Notes: generated by a model from the letters alone, not told the origin. Positions 22,584-34,716 are shown, counted from the stretch's first letter. The stretch is DNA of 64,000 bases from Pectinophora gossypiella (GCF_024362695.1 NC_065419.1:62678-126677), one strand, 5' to 3'. Translations and numbers: made by a program.

Positions 22584-24724
22584 GCGTGTGTTGTGCTTGT
22601 ATTTTTGGATATCGCAGGACCAGAGCTACCTAATTCCTGCTATCTGTACGCAGTGTGTCATCGCGAAGCATCTCCGCCACCACTGTTCCTCGTTGCTTAT
22701 TGTTTCATAACGACCAGCTCACCACTATCTCGCGAAAATACCCCCCAAACGACTTCCCGGCTCGAGACATTAACTTTGAAAACGACTATGTACCTAGTTT
22801 GCTAATATTTTCTACTTCTTCCAGACAAAAGGAAGTATAAATATTTTATCCGACTTTAAGTTACATTCAGAAAACATTTTCAAAGATATTTATCGGAGGA
22901 AAAGGCCAAAATAATTCCTTGAAAGATACCGGCCGGGTACCTGATAGGCACAAAACTTTTTCTTCTAACAATAACTGAACCCAATATAAAACTTTTCTTA
23001 CTTTTCCGTCCTTGACACGTCACTAACATTCTTTGTAACAATAATACGACACGCTACGGCAAAACTAGTTACAGGATACGTCGGTCCAACACTGAGTGCG
23101 TTACACGTTATGTCCCCGTGTAATCTGTCTCCAATGTGTTAGGGCCTGTAGTTCCAAGTTTGTCCCATTTCCAAGACGTGGGATGTCATTATGCAGAGTA
23201 CATACCATACCTGACTGCGTGCTATAAGGAGGGTTATTGCGAGTCCCGCAATGTCCCGCGTACGGGTACACCTGCCACGAGCCGTTCCGGGATGACCTAC
23301 TCCGGGACTTGTTTGTTGTCCCGCCTCACAACTTGTGCTGCGTCCGGTGGCTTTTAATTTAGATGTTGAAAAAAGCAAGATAATTTATTTGATTTCTGGT
23401 ACATACGGGGATGAAATCAAAAGTTAATTTCTAAAAATAATTTAAAAGCAGGAGCCAAAAGCCATTTTAGGTATTACACCTAAGTATGTCAATTATTAAT
23501 TACACAACACTAATAAATGACTTAGATCACCTTATTATTTAACGTGAATAATGAACGAATATAATTCTCTAGTGCATCAACCTTTGATAGCAAAGGAGCA
23601 GCGCAAATCCGACTTGGATTTAGACAGACTTCTAATGGAAAAGTCACGTACTACTTACGTAGTGACTTATTTCAGTTCTATTCAAAAATAAAGAAGTATT
23701 TTTCAAAGAAATTTGCTTAAAAATAAATGGATTTGATGCGAATTAGAGGAGGTTTTTAATTCTCGGTGGCAGGACGGCGGCAGCAGCGGTAAGTACATTG
23801 TTATGCTCGAGCGACGGCGGCGCGGAGATCGCGACGTGGTTTTAATTCTGCATCCATTTGTATGATAAACGCGGCTCAGCGGTTAGTGCGGGCCCTAGTA
23901 ACGAGCTTGCTCTCTCATGCTTCAAACGATGATGTTTTACTTAGTCTGTATTTGCGCCCCCTCTATTGTCTCGTCAGAGAAACAATCGCTGTGCGGTGGA
24001 ATACTTGAGAGCTTCTTTTTGGCCTTAACGTACTTTGAATTAGTACGGTAGTGACGAAAACTGCATACAACTTGTGTATAACAAAGTTGAAATCCGCTTC
24101 AGAATATTTCCTACAAATTCTGAGAGTCTCATCTCTCTAATAAGGGGCTGCAAACAGTTTAAAAGATTAAAGTCATAATGTACTGTGAGCTACAAGGAAA
24201 AGCATTTGCAATCATGGAATACGTTTTAATCAAGAGCAGCTTTATAGGCCTTTACCTAGCTAATTAAAGCAAAATCTCCTTTAAAAGGTTGGGACCGCGA
24301 AGATTCTCCCTTTTATTAGTGAGGGGAGCGAGATGGAGACACTAGCGGACTATTAATTCATTCCTTTGTGTAAATTACGAGCACTGCCGGCTGGAGACTG
24401 GAGGATGAATTTTAATGGCGCCTACGCAGCACTAATGGGTGCTCGAGCAGCCGAGACATACAGACACACCAGCGATTTGTCGGTGAACGTACGACTCCTA
24501 AATTGTATTTGACATACGCCGTCGGTAGGTTTAATCTATGTAGAATATTGACAACACAACCAAAGCTATCCAATGACATACTTTTGCCTGAGGCGGTCCA
24601 AACGTTCCTCCAGAATAATTTCACTGAAACTGAAACTTGTACTATTTATAAATAGGTAATATAAATTTGTTATTACGTATTCTAAACATTATCATTACCT
24701 TTATCCCGTGTTCTTGAGATTAAT
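22584..24724. other. Gene-free DNA
   Basis: No gene recognised. There is a short imperfect palindrome at 23641-23669 and a GC islet at 23770-23840. 24340-24425 carries 'ATGAATTTTAATGG' next to GC-rich sequence; the motif recurs at 30880 and 49779. Confidence 0.45.
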
Positions 24725-25040
24725 TTACCTAATCGGTTTTTACAGAAGTGACTGCCTGTCTGACCTTCGAACCTGCAAAGGGAAAACAAGCCCAATACAG
24801 GTTAGGTCATATACCTCTGAAATGCATTTCTCGGGAATGCGGGTTTCCTCGCTATGTTTTCCTTCACTGCTTAGCACGTGATAAAAAATTATGATCCAAA
24901 TATGAATTCGAAAATAAAATTGAAAATAATTTCATTTTATTTTTTTATTTTTATTTTATTTTGTTTAGGCCCGTGGTGGGTTTCAAATCAGTGATCTCAC
25001 AGTGAGAGTCGAGCGTGCTTTCAACTGGGCTACTACAAAA
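24725..25040 (-). mobile_element. tRNA-headed SINE family F, minus strand
   Basis: The plus strand reads 'AGAAGTGACTGCCTGTCTGA', 'GCAAAGGGAAAACAAGCCCA', 'ATACAGGTTAGGTCATATAC', 'CTCGGGAATGCGGGTTTCCT' and 'GCACGTGATAAAAAATTATG', a lepidopteran SINE I recognise, inverted. The tRNA-like head is at 24965-25035, where the complement of 'TAGCCCAGTTGAAAGCACGC' keeps an A-box shape, while the B-box region has mutated ('TGATTTGAAACCC'). An A/T-only insertion at about 24930-24964 has expanded the middle. Confidence 0.85.
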
Positions 25041-25192
25041 CATGTTTCAATACAAAACCAATAATACTTTGACCCGCAGTGGTACTTAGAACTCCGATTA
25101 CGTCTGTGCTGGCTAGTATTCTGTCAAACAACTGGTGTTTCGAAGGTGTTCCGTTTTCGATATTCCTCCGTATTTAGTTCCCGAATCGCTGT

Positions 25193-25860
25193 ATCAAATC
25201 AAATCAAATATACTTTATTGTACACAAACAGCGTGGTGGAGTATGCTCCATACCCCCTCCGGTTGATTGAGGGGAGGCCTGTGCCCAGTAGTGGGACGTA
25301 TATAGGCTGTTTATGTTATGTTATGTACACAAACAAAAGTTATAAACATTTAGGAACAGTTTAAGTGGGCGGCCTTATTGTTCTGAAGCAATTTCTTCCA
25401 GGCAACCACTACCAGGAATCAGCAATAAAAACTTGGATGCAACAACAACGGTTGTCATAATAACCACAGGTAATATTTATACAAATACACTTTACATAAT
25501 AATACATACTCTATATTATAATAACATAATTATTAACCTAATAATATCTAACCATACTATAGAGAAAATACTAAACTATACATAGACACACAACAGAAAA
25601 AGTAGGGAAATATATAGAAGACATCATAATAGAAAATACACTAAGAATAACCACATTGAGATTCATAATGAACTCGCAGCAGTTTTTTGAAGGTCTGAAG
25701 AGAGTTAGTGACTCTGGTGGAAGATGGTAAGGAATTCCATAAGCGCTCAGCTTGTACAGTAAAAGACTGGCCATAATAAATACCTGGCTATATCTATGGT
25801 TTCTAATAATGACACAGCAAATATCACGACACTGCTGACGGTTCCACAATACCTGTACTA
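25193..25860 (-). mobile_element. LINE 3' fragment, minus strand, with nested insertion
   Basis: The 3' end carries (ATCAA)n at 25193-25209 followed by 'TATACTTTATTG', the complement of a polyadenylation-like LINE end. Inside, minus-strand translation around 25690-25770 gives 'GQSFTVQAERLWNSLPSSTR' then 'NSLQTFKKLLRVHY', the C-terminal tail of Jockey/CR1-type LINE polyproteins. Frames shift and contain stops, so it is dead. A separate retroposon tail (25231-25323) has inserted into its 3' untranslated part, splitting it. Confidence 0.88.
25219..25335 (+). mobile_element. 93 bp retroposon 3' end nested in a LINE, 12 bp target-site duplication
   Basis: 'TGTACACAAACA' occurs at 25219-25230 and 25324-25335. 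Between lies 'GCGTGGTGGAGTATGCTCCA', 'CCTCCGGTTGATTGAGGGGA', 'GCCCAGTAGTGGGACGTATA' and a (TTATG)n end. The host is the minus-strand LINE at 25193-25860, so this insertion is the younger of the two. Confidence 0.95.
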
Positions 25861-26404
25861 TGCATAGATAAACGATTCCTAATTGAAGTTACACATAATC
25901 TCCGTTATAATAGCGAGCAAATTCGCGAAGCATCGCAAATTAAACAATATAACTTGAGAGTGTTTTGTGTACAGACACACGTAATAGAATTAGCGACCCG
26001 CCGTAATCCAAATTAACTGCTAGACTAGCGGAACAGTCGTATGATATTTAAACATTTGTACACAATTAATTCGTCATGACATAATAATATTATATATTCT
26101 TGTTTTGCAAAACGTAGGTCATTGCATTGTAGTACAAAGCGAGGTTATCATTAGAGATATAATAAACCGACTGAGATAATAAACAGACTTGTTGCTATAC
26201 TTCATATTTAAATTGCTATATGCCGATGAATATATTGATGTAAGTACGAAGGAAAAATATTTATCATCCATTATTATTAATAAAGTAGTTAATAATATTT
26301 TATCGTATTTTCAAGCGTTTGGTTTTCATATTAAAATTGTGATCAACATAAACGTCAACGATAGCTCGGTGTAATCAGGTGATCGTTTATTAAAATAATA
26401 ATTA

Positions 26405-26510
26405 CGACGAAGGCGGCGCGCCGCACGTACACGCTCGCTGCGCTCCGGACCGCGCTCGCTTCGCTCCGCACCGCCCGCTCCGCATCGCGCCGCTCGTCGC
26501 CGCAGGACGC
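26405..26510. repeat. GC-rich low-complexity stretch with CGCTCGCT-type repeats
   Basis: Imperfect ~21 bp repeats of the form CGCTCGCT(G/T)CGCTCCG(G/C)ACCG, about 2.5 copies, within a CG-rich block. Directly adjoins the homeodomain/TCF-like block at 26515-26590. Confidence 0.6.
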
Positions 26511-26514
26511 ACAC

Positions 26515-26590
26515 TTCAGATATTAATTACGCGCGGTTATCTTTGATCCGCGGTTTAATTAATTGCCTTAATTAAATATTTTGCAACTGC
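26515..26590. promoter_or_regulatory. Candidate enhancer core: homeodomain, GATA-like and TCF-like sites
   Basis: In 75 bp are 'TTAATTAC', 'TTATCT' (GATA complement), 'CTTTGATC' (TCF/LEF-type) and the near-palindrome 'TTAATTAATTGCCTTAATTA'. This density suggests a developmental enhancer, but short AT-rich motifs are frequent by chance and only cross-species conservation would settle it. Confidence 0.3.
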
Positions 26591-27489
26591 GCGTTCAAGT
26601 TTTATTAGTTGATGCTCAGACCTGTTCAGGAGCCGCGGGGTTTGGTGAGTCGCTTTACAGTCATTAGAGGAATAACAACATTTTGATACAAAAAAGATTT
26701 GCGATGGATTCATTAATAATTATATTTACATTTTGATAATCTTGCAAAACAATTGTATAAACTATGTCACTAATGAAAACTCTTTATGTTTCTTGCATTG
26801 AAAATACTAATATATAATTATAAAATATATTTATGGTGAAACGCACAGCCAAGTATCTAAATACGAGAGAACTTGTCTCTGTACTATAGTACCCTGTCTA
26901 TACTTTTTTCATCGCTGCGAGGCAACCGACATTATTTGCGCGAATTGTTTAGTTCAGCCGTTCACGTTTATAACACTCATTCATAGTACATTGTGAGGCC
27001 GCAGCGTAATATCCGCGGAATGGGCAGAAAGACAGAGAACACAAGATATACAGCCCGACAATATCGCGAACAAAACGCACGCATTACCGGATATTGCGAC
27101 AAAAGACGCGATAAAAGGAAATAGACAAACAGTCGCCGTGAGTAATGTTCCGAGTCGCGTGTTAAGACGTGTCGCGCGGCGTGATGTATCGCGCGCGTGT
27201 CGTGTATGACACGCACCGGCCGGCACTCGAGTGTCGGTGACACAAAAACCCTCAGCCGCGCAATAAACACACCATAATACTTTTATTCTCTGTGGGGTGA
27301 GACATAGAGGAAATATTGGCTGAAGATATTTACAGAAACATTATATTGCAGAGAAACGCTTACAGTGAACTGATATATGTAGTCAATATGCGTGACGTCA
27401 TCGCACGACTATTCACAAAACCGGATGTCGGCTGTGGTTATAGGAACTGAAGCTATACGACTAGCTTTATTATAAAGCCTTGATATCGC

Positions 27490-27715
27490 TCCGAGCCTCC
27501 CTTCAGAGCATAATTTCGACATTAAATCCCGGCAATTACCTTTGAAAATATTTTGTAAGCAGGGAGTTCATCAAGGGCCATAATCTGGCTGAATAGGGTC
27601 TGCCAGGGCTGAGACGGGAGGAGGGGGAGGTAATCCCGCTGCGACACGAATAATGAGCCCTTGAACGGACGACAAATAAAATATTTGCATTCCCCCTGCG
27701 CACCCTGCTATGTGA
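27490..27715. promoter_or_regulatory. Candidate conserved non-coding block
   Basis: Mixed-composition sequence without stop-free frames of interest or repeats: 'CATAATTTCGACATTAAATC', 'GGGCCATAATCTGGC', 'GACACGAATAATGAGCC'. Texture resembles the conserved intronic elements of insect developmental genes. Impression only. Confidence 0.25.
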
Positions 27716-28014
27716 CTTGTGACACACGCATAAATACAATATTGAGCATTTAGATGGTATATTCATCTTTAAAGACAAGAAGCACTTACACAATAAACAG
27801 CTTCGCAAGGCTACGAGCCTCATTAACGCTACGAATTGCTACGGCGTAGCACCGCCTACGAGAATTACAAGTACCGGTATAATTCAGCAAAGTCATTAAA
27901 ATTATCTGTGGTACAAAAAAAGGAAAAATGAAAACATGAAAAAACATACAATTTAAATTCAATTACACGCAAAACAAAGAGCAGAAACATTAATCAAGGC
28001 CTCAGGTGTGTTGC

Positions 28015-28190
28015 AGGGCACCTAAAATGAGATGTAGGGGCCACGAGTCGCTGTTATTTATGGCTCCGGGGCGACGCAGGGCCCCGACTTGCGGCTTGTA
28101 ATCCGCCGACCTGCATGCAAAAACCCCTTCCTTGTAATTATTCCCAAATGTGTGCGTTCAGCTGTTAATAGCCTGACCTTTCTGTAATTT
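28015..28190. promoter_or_regulatory. Candidate conserved non-coding block with TTTATGG
   Basis: Includes 'GCTGTTATTTATGGCTCC' (a posterior-Hox-type TTTATGG core), GC-rich flanks and 'TTGTAATTATTCCC'. No repeat or coding signal. Candidate regulatory DNA by texture only. Confidence 0.25.
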
Positions 28191-29431
28191 AAGGTACGTT
28201 CACCCGTGTAATACAAAATTATAAGGTACTGTTAAGTAATGCGCAAGATATTTAACAGTAGAACCATTTGAGTTTGAAATTGAATTTGACGTCATCCCCA
28301 ACCCACAGTCGAGTAGCGTGGAGAAGCATGCCCCACACACACCGTTAAAATAAGATCTCGGTATCTTAGTGCTTTATTTGACTTTTACATTTTTTCGTTT
28401 TAAAAATATCATGCTTTTCTTTATAATATTTCGCGACACAAAAACATGACATTTGCTTACTCATAATTTAACAAATTGAAAGCAAAATAACCGTTCTGCT
28501 CTCGGCGCGCACTCGTATGTTTTGCTTACAGGAAATATTCAACCGCTGACATAAATCTCGCTCGCAATCCGATAAGATAATCCTGATGAGCTCACTGCGC
28601 GGTGTATTTGGTGCTATTAGAACTGAGGCACTGCAACGCTAAATACGGTTCTCGAGACTTCGAGGAGTCTCAGTATTCCGTTAGTAGAGGCAATGCAATC
28701 GCAACGTGTGACGTGTACTAAGCGATTTTTTAAAATTCAGCACTTCACTCGGCGGAGACTAGCCGGAGTCGAGCCAAGTATTGCGACGATGCTCCGGCCA
28801 AACGAGCTGATGCCACTGACCTAATTATCCGCCATTGAGGACCTGAGTTGAAAAGATAAGAGACCTCCTTTTACTCTAAGAGAACTTGGTGTTTTTTCCT
28901 TAAATATAGATGTCTAAATAACTAATGTTATATTTTTGCCGAATTCTTGCATAACCTGACTTTTGAAGTCAACCGCTATTCAGATCAGTCTCAGACAGGA
29001 AATGAAATGTGTCGCAATTAACGCGGTATCTATATGACGAGACACGTAAGGGCTCTTTACATTATGTCGTCTGTAAGATTGCATAAACCATTTGGAAGCT
29101 CGCATCCGTCTCGAGGAACAAAGTGTTGGCGGCGCGCGCTGCTCGCTCGCACTGTAAACATTGTAATCCTGTAATTCTGTAATTACGCCGACAACAGTCA
29201 TTTTAATCACACCAATATTTGCGTAATTACATAACAAGTGACGCTCCGTCCAACGATTACAAGCAGCGCTTTTATCGTTCGAATATAATCACCAAATTGC
29301 GACTCTCGGTAAACGGTTTAGAATTCAATTTCCTTGGCAATATGGCGGAGTATTCGGGCAATAGAATTAAGACGCTTATTGTATCGGTGTAGAGAGGCTT
29401 TGTGGTGGTTCAGGTCGAATATCATGTTGTT

Positions 29432-29501
29432 GCGACGTGGACCGACTCGTGGCGACACGGAGCGACACGGTGCGACTCGCGGCGACGTGCGGCGACACGC
29501 C
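29432..29501. repeat. 10 bp tandem repeat, seven units
   Basis: Seven consecutive 10-mers of the form (G/C)CGAC(A/T/G)CG(N)(N), e.g. GCGACACGGA, GCGACACGGT, GCGACTCGCG, GCGACGTGCG. The period equals about one helical turn. Both strands happen to be open across it, which explains the opposed short frames; no protein is proposed. Confidence 0.88.
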
Positions 29502-29794
29502 GCAAGTGAAATATTTGCCAACCATTAACTTGTGTGCTTCGTCTGTTTATTACATGTTCCATTTTCGCTACAAAAGAGTTAAGCAAATATTGTCAGTGAC
29601 ATGAATATTTCAGCGAAGTTTGTTGCTTACGTATAGGTAACGAGCGTGTTACATTATGTCATACTTTTTTGCAAACAATAAATAGGTACATGATCATTGA
29701 AATTTCATCAATTTAAATTTTTCGCAAAGAAACTGTAATAAACATGAACAAACAGTATTTTATTGATTGAAGACAGTGCCACTTCCTACATACA

Positions 29795-29985
29795 TATATT
29801 ACATAAACTCACGCCCGTTATCCCTAATGGGGTGGGCAGAGCCACAAGTAATCAAAGACAACTCGCAGCCACTGTTGATACGATGTCTTAAGCTGGATAT
29901 GATGAACCTTATGGTGATAAGGGATCAGCCTATCGCCCATAACATTAGTCCATCATGTTAGAGGACACAATCCCTCTGTCGCCAC
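29795..29985 (-). mobile_element. SINE family A, copy 2 (minus)
   Basis: The complement reads 'GTTATGGGCGATAGGCTGAT', 'CACCATAAGGTTCATCATAT', 'CAACAGTGGCTGCGAGTTGT', 'CTGCCCACCCCATTAGGGAT' and ends 'AACGGGCGTGAGTTTATGTA'. It is the best preserved member here and defines the family for copies at 20985-21085 and 36060-36262. Confidence 0.9.
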
Positions 29986-32900
29986 TTCCTAAATGTTCCA
30001 AAATTAAAGTGAACGGTAAGTACACACTAAACAGCAATGATTTTCTTGCAAACTTAAGATCTGTTTGATGTTAATGTATGTACTAGGTACAAGCAGCATT
30101 GATTAATAAGAAAACGATGCAAATGCCGGTGGTTACCGGCGGCCGGCGGCCCGGCCCGGCCCGGTGGCGGCGGCGGCCGGCGTCCGTGGGGGATGCTCGC
30201 CGGAACCACAATTATAACAATTATTGTTCCATTTTCGTCCACTTACATTTTAATTTGGACTAGGCGTACATTCATTTCCCTATTAAGAATTTATTCTCAA
30301 GAAAAACATTATTTTTCTTGTTTTTGTGATCGAATAATGTTACAAAAAGTGTCAACTATATCTGATAGGTATTGTAACAAAATGCTAATTGCTCGTCGAG
30401 AATTAATTACTTACTCATCGTTATATTTTAGAATAATGATTATGTACTTTGCCCAGATTCGTAATATCATATCCGGCATTAGTTTGTTGATACACAGCTT
30501 GTAACCCTCTAGAAAGAGGATACTTAATGCTTTGCTTGACGAAATAAACTGTAATCTCGCACTCAATATTGTGTAGAGAGCGGGTGGTATCGTTGGTTCG
30601 CCCTGTGAAGGGTCGGTATCTCCTGTAATACCCACCTCTCTACTTTAATGACTGAACTAAAGGTTTAGAGCTCCACAATTTATTTAAATTGTAGGAACAT
30701 TGTGTAATGCACTTCAGAGGTGACCCGCTCGTACTAAAACTACAGCACCGCACAACTCAACTGTATTTAAATTGTTGAGCAGCTCGACTAAATTACCTTT
30801 TCCCTGACAATTTGCGCACAATGACGGTGTAACGCGCATATTGTACTCATGGAGGGCGGCAGAGGGCCGCGGGGTAAAAATGAATTTTAATGGTCACTTT
30901 AGACCCGCGTGATGAAGACGGCCCCGCGCCCCCCGCGGCCCCCGCGCCCGCGGCGCTGTCGACCGACGCCTGCACGACGACTGTACCGCTTGCTGTTGTT
31001 GCAGACTCACTTTTTAGCCATGTTTGAACACACCCTTTGACAAAAGTAAACACAGACTCTATTTTCCTAACCGGAAACGATGTAGTCAAAAGGGACAAAA
31101 GCACTCGCCACTATTTTGTTTGTTCTTTTGGATTAAAATAAAGCTTATAAATTATTTTGGTTCAAGAGAGAACGTGCACGCACTTAGCCATTAAATGGAC
31201 TTTCGCTAGTTTACTTAACCCTACGGAAGGGCGTGACCACCAGTGATAAATTCTAGCGACTTGGAAGAAAACTGTTAGCAAAAACTATCACGTCAGCGAA
31301 CCGCTCCAGTGTCGCGGCACTCGCGCGACGCGACGCGCTGTCAATAACAAGGGCCGATGATAAATTCGCCGCGTCAGCCGCGACCCGCGTCACCACATTG
31401 TCATATTGACACGCGCGCGCCAACCCTACACTGGTTACATGCATATTTTTACGATGTTCGATTCGTGATTTTGACGACGGGCACATAAGCAGGTAATTTT
31501 TCATACGAGGGGGAAATTTTCTGGCCAATTTTTTTCAATAGGCTCACGGTTTGTTGCTTGTCACCGGCACTGAATATAAATATTATCTCTCAATTTCGAG
31601 CACATTGTTACTTTTGATAAACAAATATACAATGTTATGATTTATTATGAAATGTCAAGCGTCCTCGGCTCCAAGCGCGGCAATTCTTTGTTAGTTCCTT
31701 CATTTCTTTTGTCTCCTTTACATTATTGTGTCCACGACCCCGGGTGGGGCGAATATTTTGTAGTTTGCTAAGTGACGATAGAAGTTGTATAATAGCGGTC
31801 TGTCGGGATGTTCGAGTCCATTATCCTCGCACGTCGACTAATGAGCCATCGGCCCCTACTCTGCGGCACGTGAGCGCCGGCAGGACCACCGCGGCGGCGC
31901 CGGTGGCAGCAGGTGCCGCGCCGTTTGCATTTTTAAATAGCTCCACCGCGTTTTTCCCATTACCAACCGTCAGTCCCCGTTTCGTCTCCCGCTCCTAAAT
32001 ACTTGAAACTCTAATTGAATAAACGTGTCGCGAATCCCGGATAATCGTTGAAGAACCGATGAGGCGAACGGGACCCACCGTAATCCGATTTCTGCGGACA
32101 TCCGCCGAGTTTTAAATTTATTTAGATCCGAGAAAGGATTTGCAACGGAATTGGGAATGTTCCTCTAACAAGTCCCTTGTTTCCTCCCAAACTTTTCCGT
32201 CTGAATATCAAAATATCAAATAATTTGCCAGCGTCCATTTCGTCATAACTCCGGCTCGGTTCGTTACAGGATTACTAACTAACAAAGGCTTATTTAATTT
32301 GGTGTATTTTATTTTGCTCGGAGCTTGGGAAATTCAGCTTTTGAATTTAGCGCTATTTTAGTCGGAGCAATGGCTCATTTATCACATTTGTGTTTTAATT
32401 CCTGTTATATTTCGTTTTGCATTTCGTAGGTAAATGTTTCCGTGAGGTAGGTACAGTGGGGTTATTCATGAGCGTAGTGTAATGTAGCCTGCCCCCCGCC
32501 CGTGTGGTGCTGTGCTTGGTGCACTGTGGGTCGGGGCTCGGGGCGGGTCGGGCAGCATCTCGGTATCGGAAGCCGATGTAACGAGCCGCGGCATGCCGGA
32601 GACTATCTGAGCTCGAGAGCGCTTCGTTACTTTGTTTAAAGAGGTCTTGGCCTTTGAACTGTTGCAATGTAAATTGTACCGCAGGCTGCTTGCTCCTCTA
32701 ATAATAAAGATGTATTCTCTACAAGTTCTTCTTTCTTCTAACTAGTCATTATTACTCGGGGCACGAAAACTTCGACATGCCTGAGATAATAAAGAGCATG
32801 GAATATTTTACAACAAGTAGATTATCTGCATCGGCGACGTTGCCATTCGAAGAATATAAAAAGGGAAGATACTTAATTTTACTTGTGAACCACAGCAGCA

Positions 32901-33329
32901 CACGGGCAGGGGGCAGGCCACATTACACTTGTGTAGAAATGGACACGTAAAGCTGTTAACAAGGGGATCAGATCGGTGTCAATCGCGACACAATCAGCCC
33001 CGGCCGCTCGACCGCCGCGCTGCAACACGACCGTCAAAGCGACGTGCTGTCGCTGAGCGCTTCCTATCAGCTTTCCCATTCTCACTGCACTCTTTATTCA
33101 CTCGTGTTGCCAACATTCCATTATAAAATGCGATCTGTCGCAACCGATACCAGCACTTCATAAATGGAACGAAATATTACAAAAAGGAAAAAAATCTTTT
33201 ATTTTTTGTCAATAGGTGTTTGTTCAATTTATTCGATTTTTATTTACACAATAAAGTGAATAGAAATTATTCATTGTATGGTATGTGATTTTCAAAGCTC
33301 CAAAAATATAATATTGCATATGAAACGCT
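29986..33329. other. Gene-free DNA with GC islets
   Basis: No supportable gene. Islets: 30130-30190 (CGG/CCGGCCC runs), 30850-30970, 31310-31420, 31860-31925, 32485-32570. 30573-30643 forms an imperfect hairpin whose arms read 'GTAGAGAGCGGGTGGTAT' and the complement of 'AATACCCACCTCTCTAC'. 'AAAAATGAATTTTAATGG' sits at 30876-30893. Open frames such as 31253-31528 and 31726-31998 have no domain. Confidence 0.45.
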
Positions 33330-33342
33330 TTGATTGAACTTG

Positions 33343-33777
33343 CTTTACAAGTCAGTCGATTACATAAGATTACTAAATCTTTTAAGGGGAAATGTATACG
33401 TTTTTACAATAAGATTCCCACTGACATTCAGAATTTGCCTTTCAACTGTTTTAAGACAGTAGTTAAACAAAAACTTTACAAAAAAGGTTATTATAAAGTT
33501 AGTGATTATTTAGAAGATATGAATGCATGGGATTAACTGTTTGAGAACTGATATTAGGCAGCTAAATTACTCAATTGTATACCAATATTTTATGTTTATT
33601 TTTTTAAAGAAAGTCTAGGGCCGACGTTTTTCTTGCAGCTTCTTTTCCCCGGCTATACAGGTTGTGAGAAGCTGAAGCTGTTTTAGGCGGATGAGACGTT
33701 CGTTATGTAAAAATTGACGATTCAAAGTGTAACTATGTTACCAACTGAATAAAGATATTTTTAAATTTGAACTTTAA
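33343..33777 (+). mobile_element. LINE 3' fragment: polyprotein C-terminus and 3' UTR
   Basis: 33343-33536 translates to 'SFKGKCIRFYNKIPTDIQNL' followed by 'FKTVVKQKLYKKGYYKVSDY' and a stop (TAA, 33534-33536). This is the usual C-terminal tail of Jockey-superfamily LINE polyproteins, and it aligns with the equivalent out-of-frame tail of the LINE at 52788-54272 ('VRFYNKIPDNILNL', 'KKAYYKINDY'). The following ~240 bp is 3' UTR containing 'GTTTTAGGCGGATGAGACGT' and ending 'CTGAATAAAGATATTTTT'. Strongly 5'-truncated. The TTG at the start of the open frame is not a real initiator. A decayed 3' UTR of the same family is at 46495-46590. Confidence 0.88.
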
Positions 33778-33829
33778 AGTAAAGAGTGATAAGCAAATAT
33801 AGAATACAATTATGATTGTCAGTAGGCAT

Positions 33830-33985
33830 TGATAACCCAATGTGTAATGGCGTTGAGAACGCATGCCTCGCATTTCAGGTCGCGAGTTCGTGTCCCGTGT
33901 TCGGTCGTGTATATTGACCTGTTTGTTTTCTTTGTATGTTACTTTAGTCTGTCCTGTTGAGTATAAAGAAATAAATAAATGATCA
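33830..33985 (+). mobile_element. Candidate tRNA-derived SINE with (AAAT)n tail
   Basis: 'TGTAATGGCGTTGAGAACGC' resembles an A box region and 'GCGAGTTCGTGTCCCG' a B box about 40 bp later, followed by ~100 bp of body and 'AAATAAATAAATG'. Spacing fits a tRNA-like promoter. No target-site duplication was found, and the family is not recognised. Confidence 0.55.
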
Positions 33986-34496
33986 TAGAAGTGAGAGGAA
34001 TTTGTGTGGATGACTATATTAAATTTCACATACCTCTCACTACAGTATTTAAAGTTTTACCACTAACTTGTAGTGGATCATTCTACACTTCAGATTGATT
34101 AAGGAAAAGCCTCAAGTATTTATATCACTTTAACTAAGTAAAGAAAATTCTCAAAGAAAAACCCCAATCAAGCAAAAAGATTGTATCTCAGTACGAGCAT
34201 CTGGTGATAAAATTAACTGGCGATGTAATGGCATTTGCTTAGACGCGGCCTCGATTAACAACGGGCCGCACTCGTCGGCAGGCGCACGAGATGGGCGGCC
34301 GCGAGGTACACCAGAGTAACACCTTGTTAAGTGCTGTTGAAGATCTTTGTTGTCTGGGACACACATGTTTTCTTAAAATGACAAACTCTGTCATTAATAA
34401 TATACATTATAAAACAAAACAATTTAGGTTAAGGGAATATACGGAAGACGTTCGGAGTTTGGAATTTCTAAAATCACGGTTATTTCGTGCAGATAA

Positions 34497-34716
34497 TACA
34501 GGATGTTAGTGACATCGTAACGAAAACTTTGAGGGATTATTTAGGCCATGACATTCAGTTAATATCAAGTGGAATTTTCTGTCGCAAAAGTATAAGGGAA
34601 AAGGGAAAATAATTTTTCTAAAAATAATCGACAGGAAAATCCACTTGATATCAATTCAGAATCATGGTCTGAATCATCCCCCTCAGTATTTGTTGCGATG
34701 TCACTAACACCCTGTA
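34497..34716. mobile_element. Palindromic MITE M1, copy 2 (best preserved)
   Basis: Begins 'TACAGGATGTTAGTGACATC' and ends with the complement of 'TACAGGGTGTTAGTGACATC'. The arms extend about 100 bp each: 'TCAAGTGGAATTTTCTGTCG' on the left pairs with 'GACAGGAAAATCCACTTGAT' on the right. Ends start with TA, in line with a TA target duplication. 220 bp, non-coding. Confidence 0.93.

Larger units (their letters stand above)
25861..29431. other. Gene-free DNA with candidate regulatory blocks
   Basis: No supportable gene. It contains a GC-rich run (26405-26510), an AT/GC composite block (26515-26590), blocks at 27490-27715 and 28015-28190 listed separately, and plain AT-rich sequence elsewhere. 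Open frames at 26977-27270, 27536-27823 and 28980-29237 (all minus) have no recognised domain. Confidence 0.5.

Noticed and set aside
23139..23378. Opposed short frames around a GGGAC-rich stretch
   Set aside because: Composition-driven; no domain and no repeat match.
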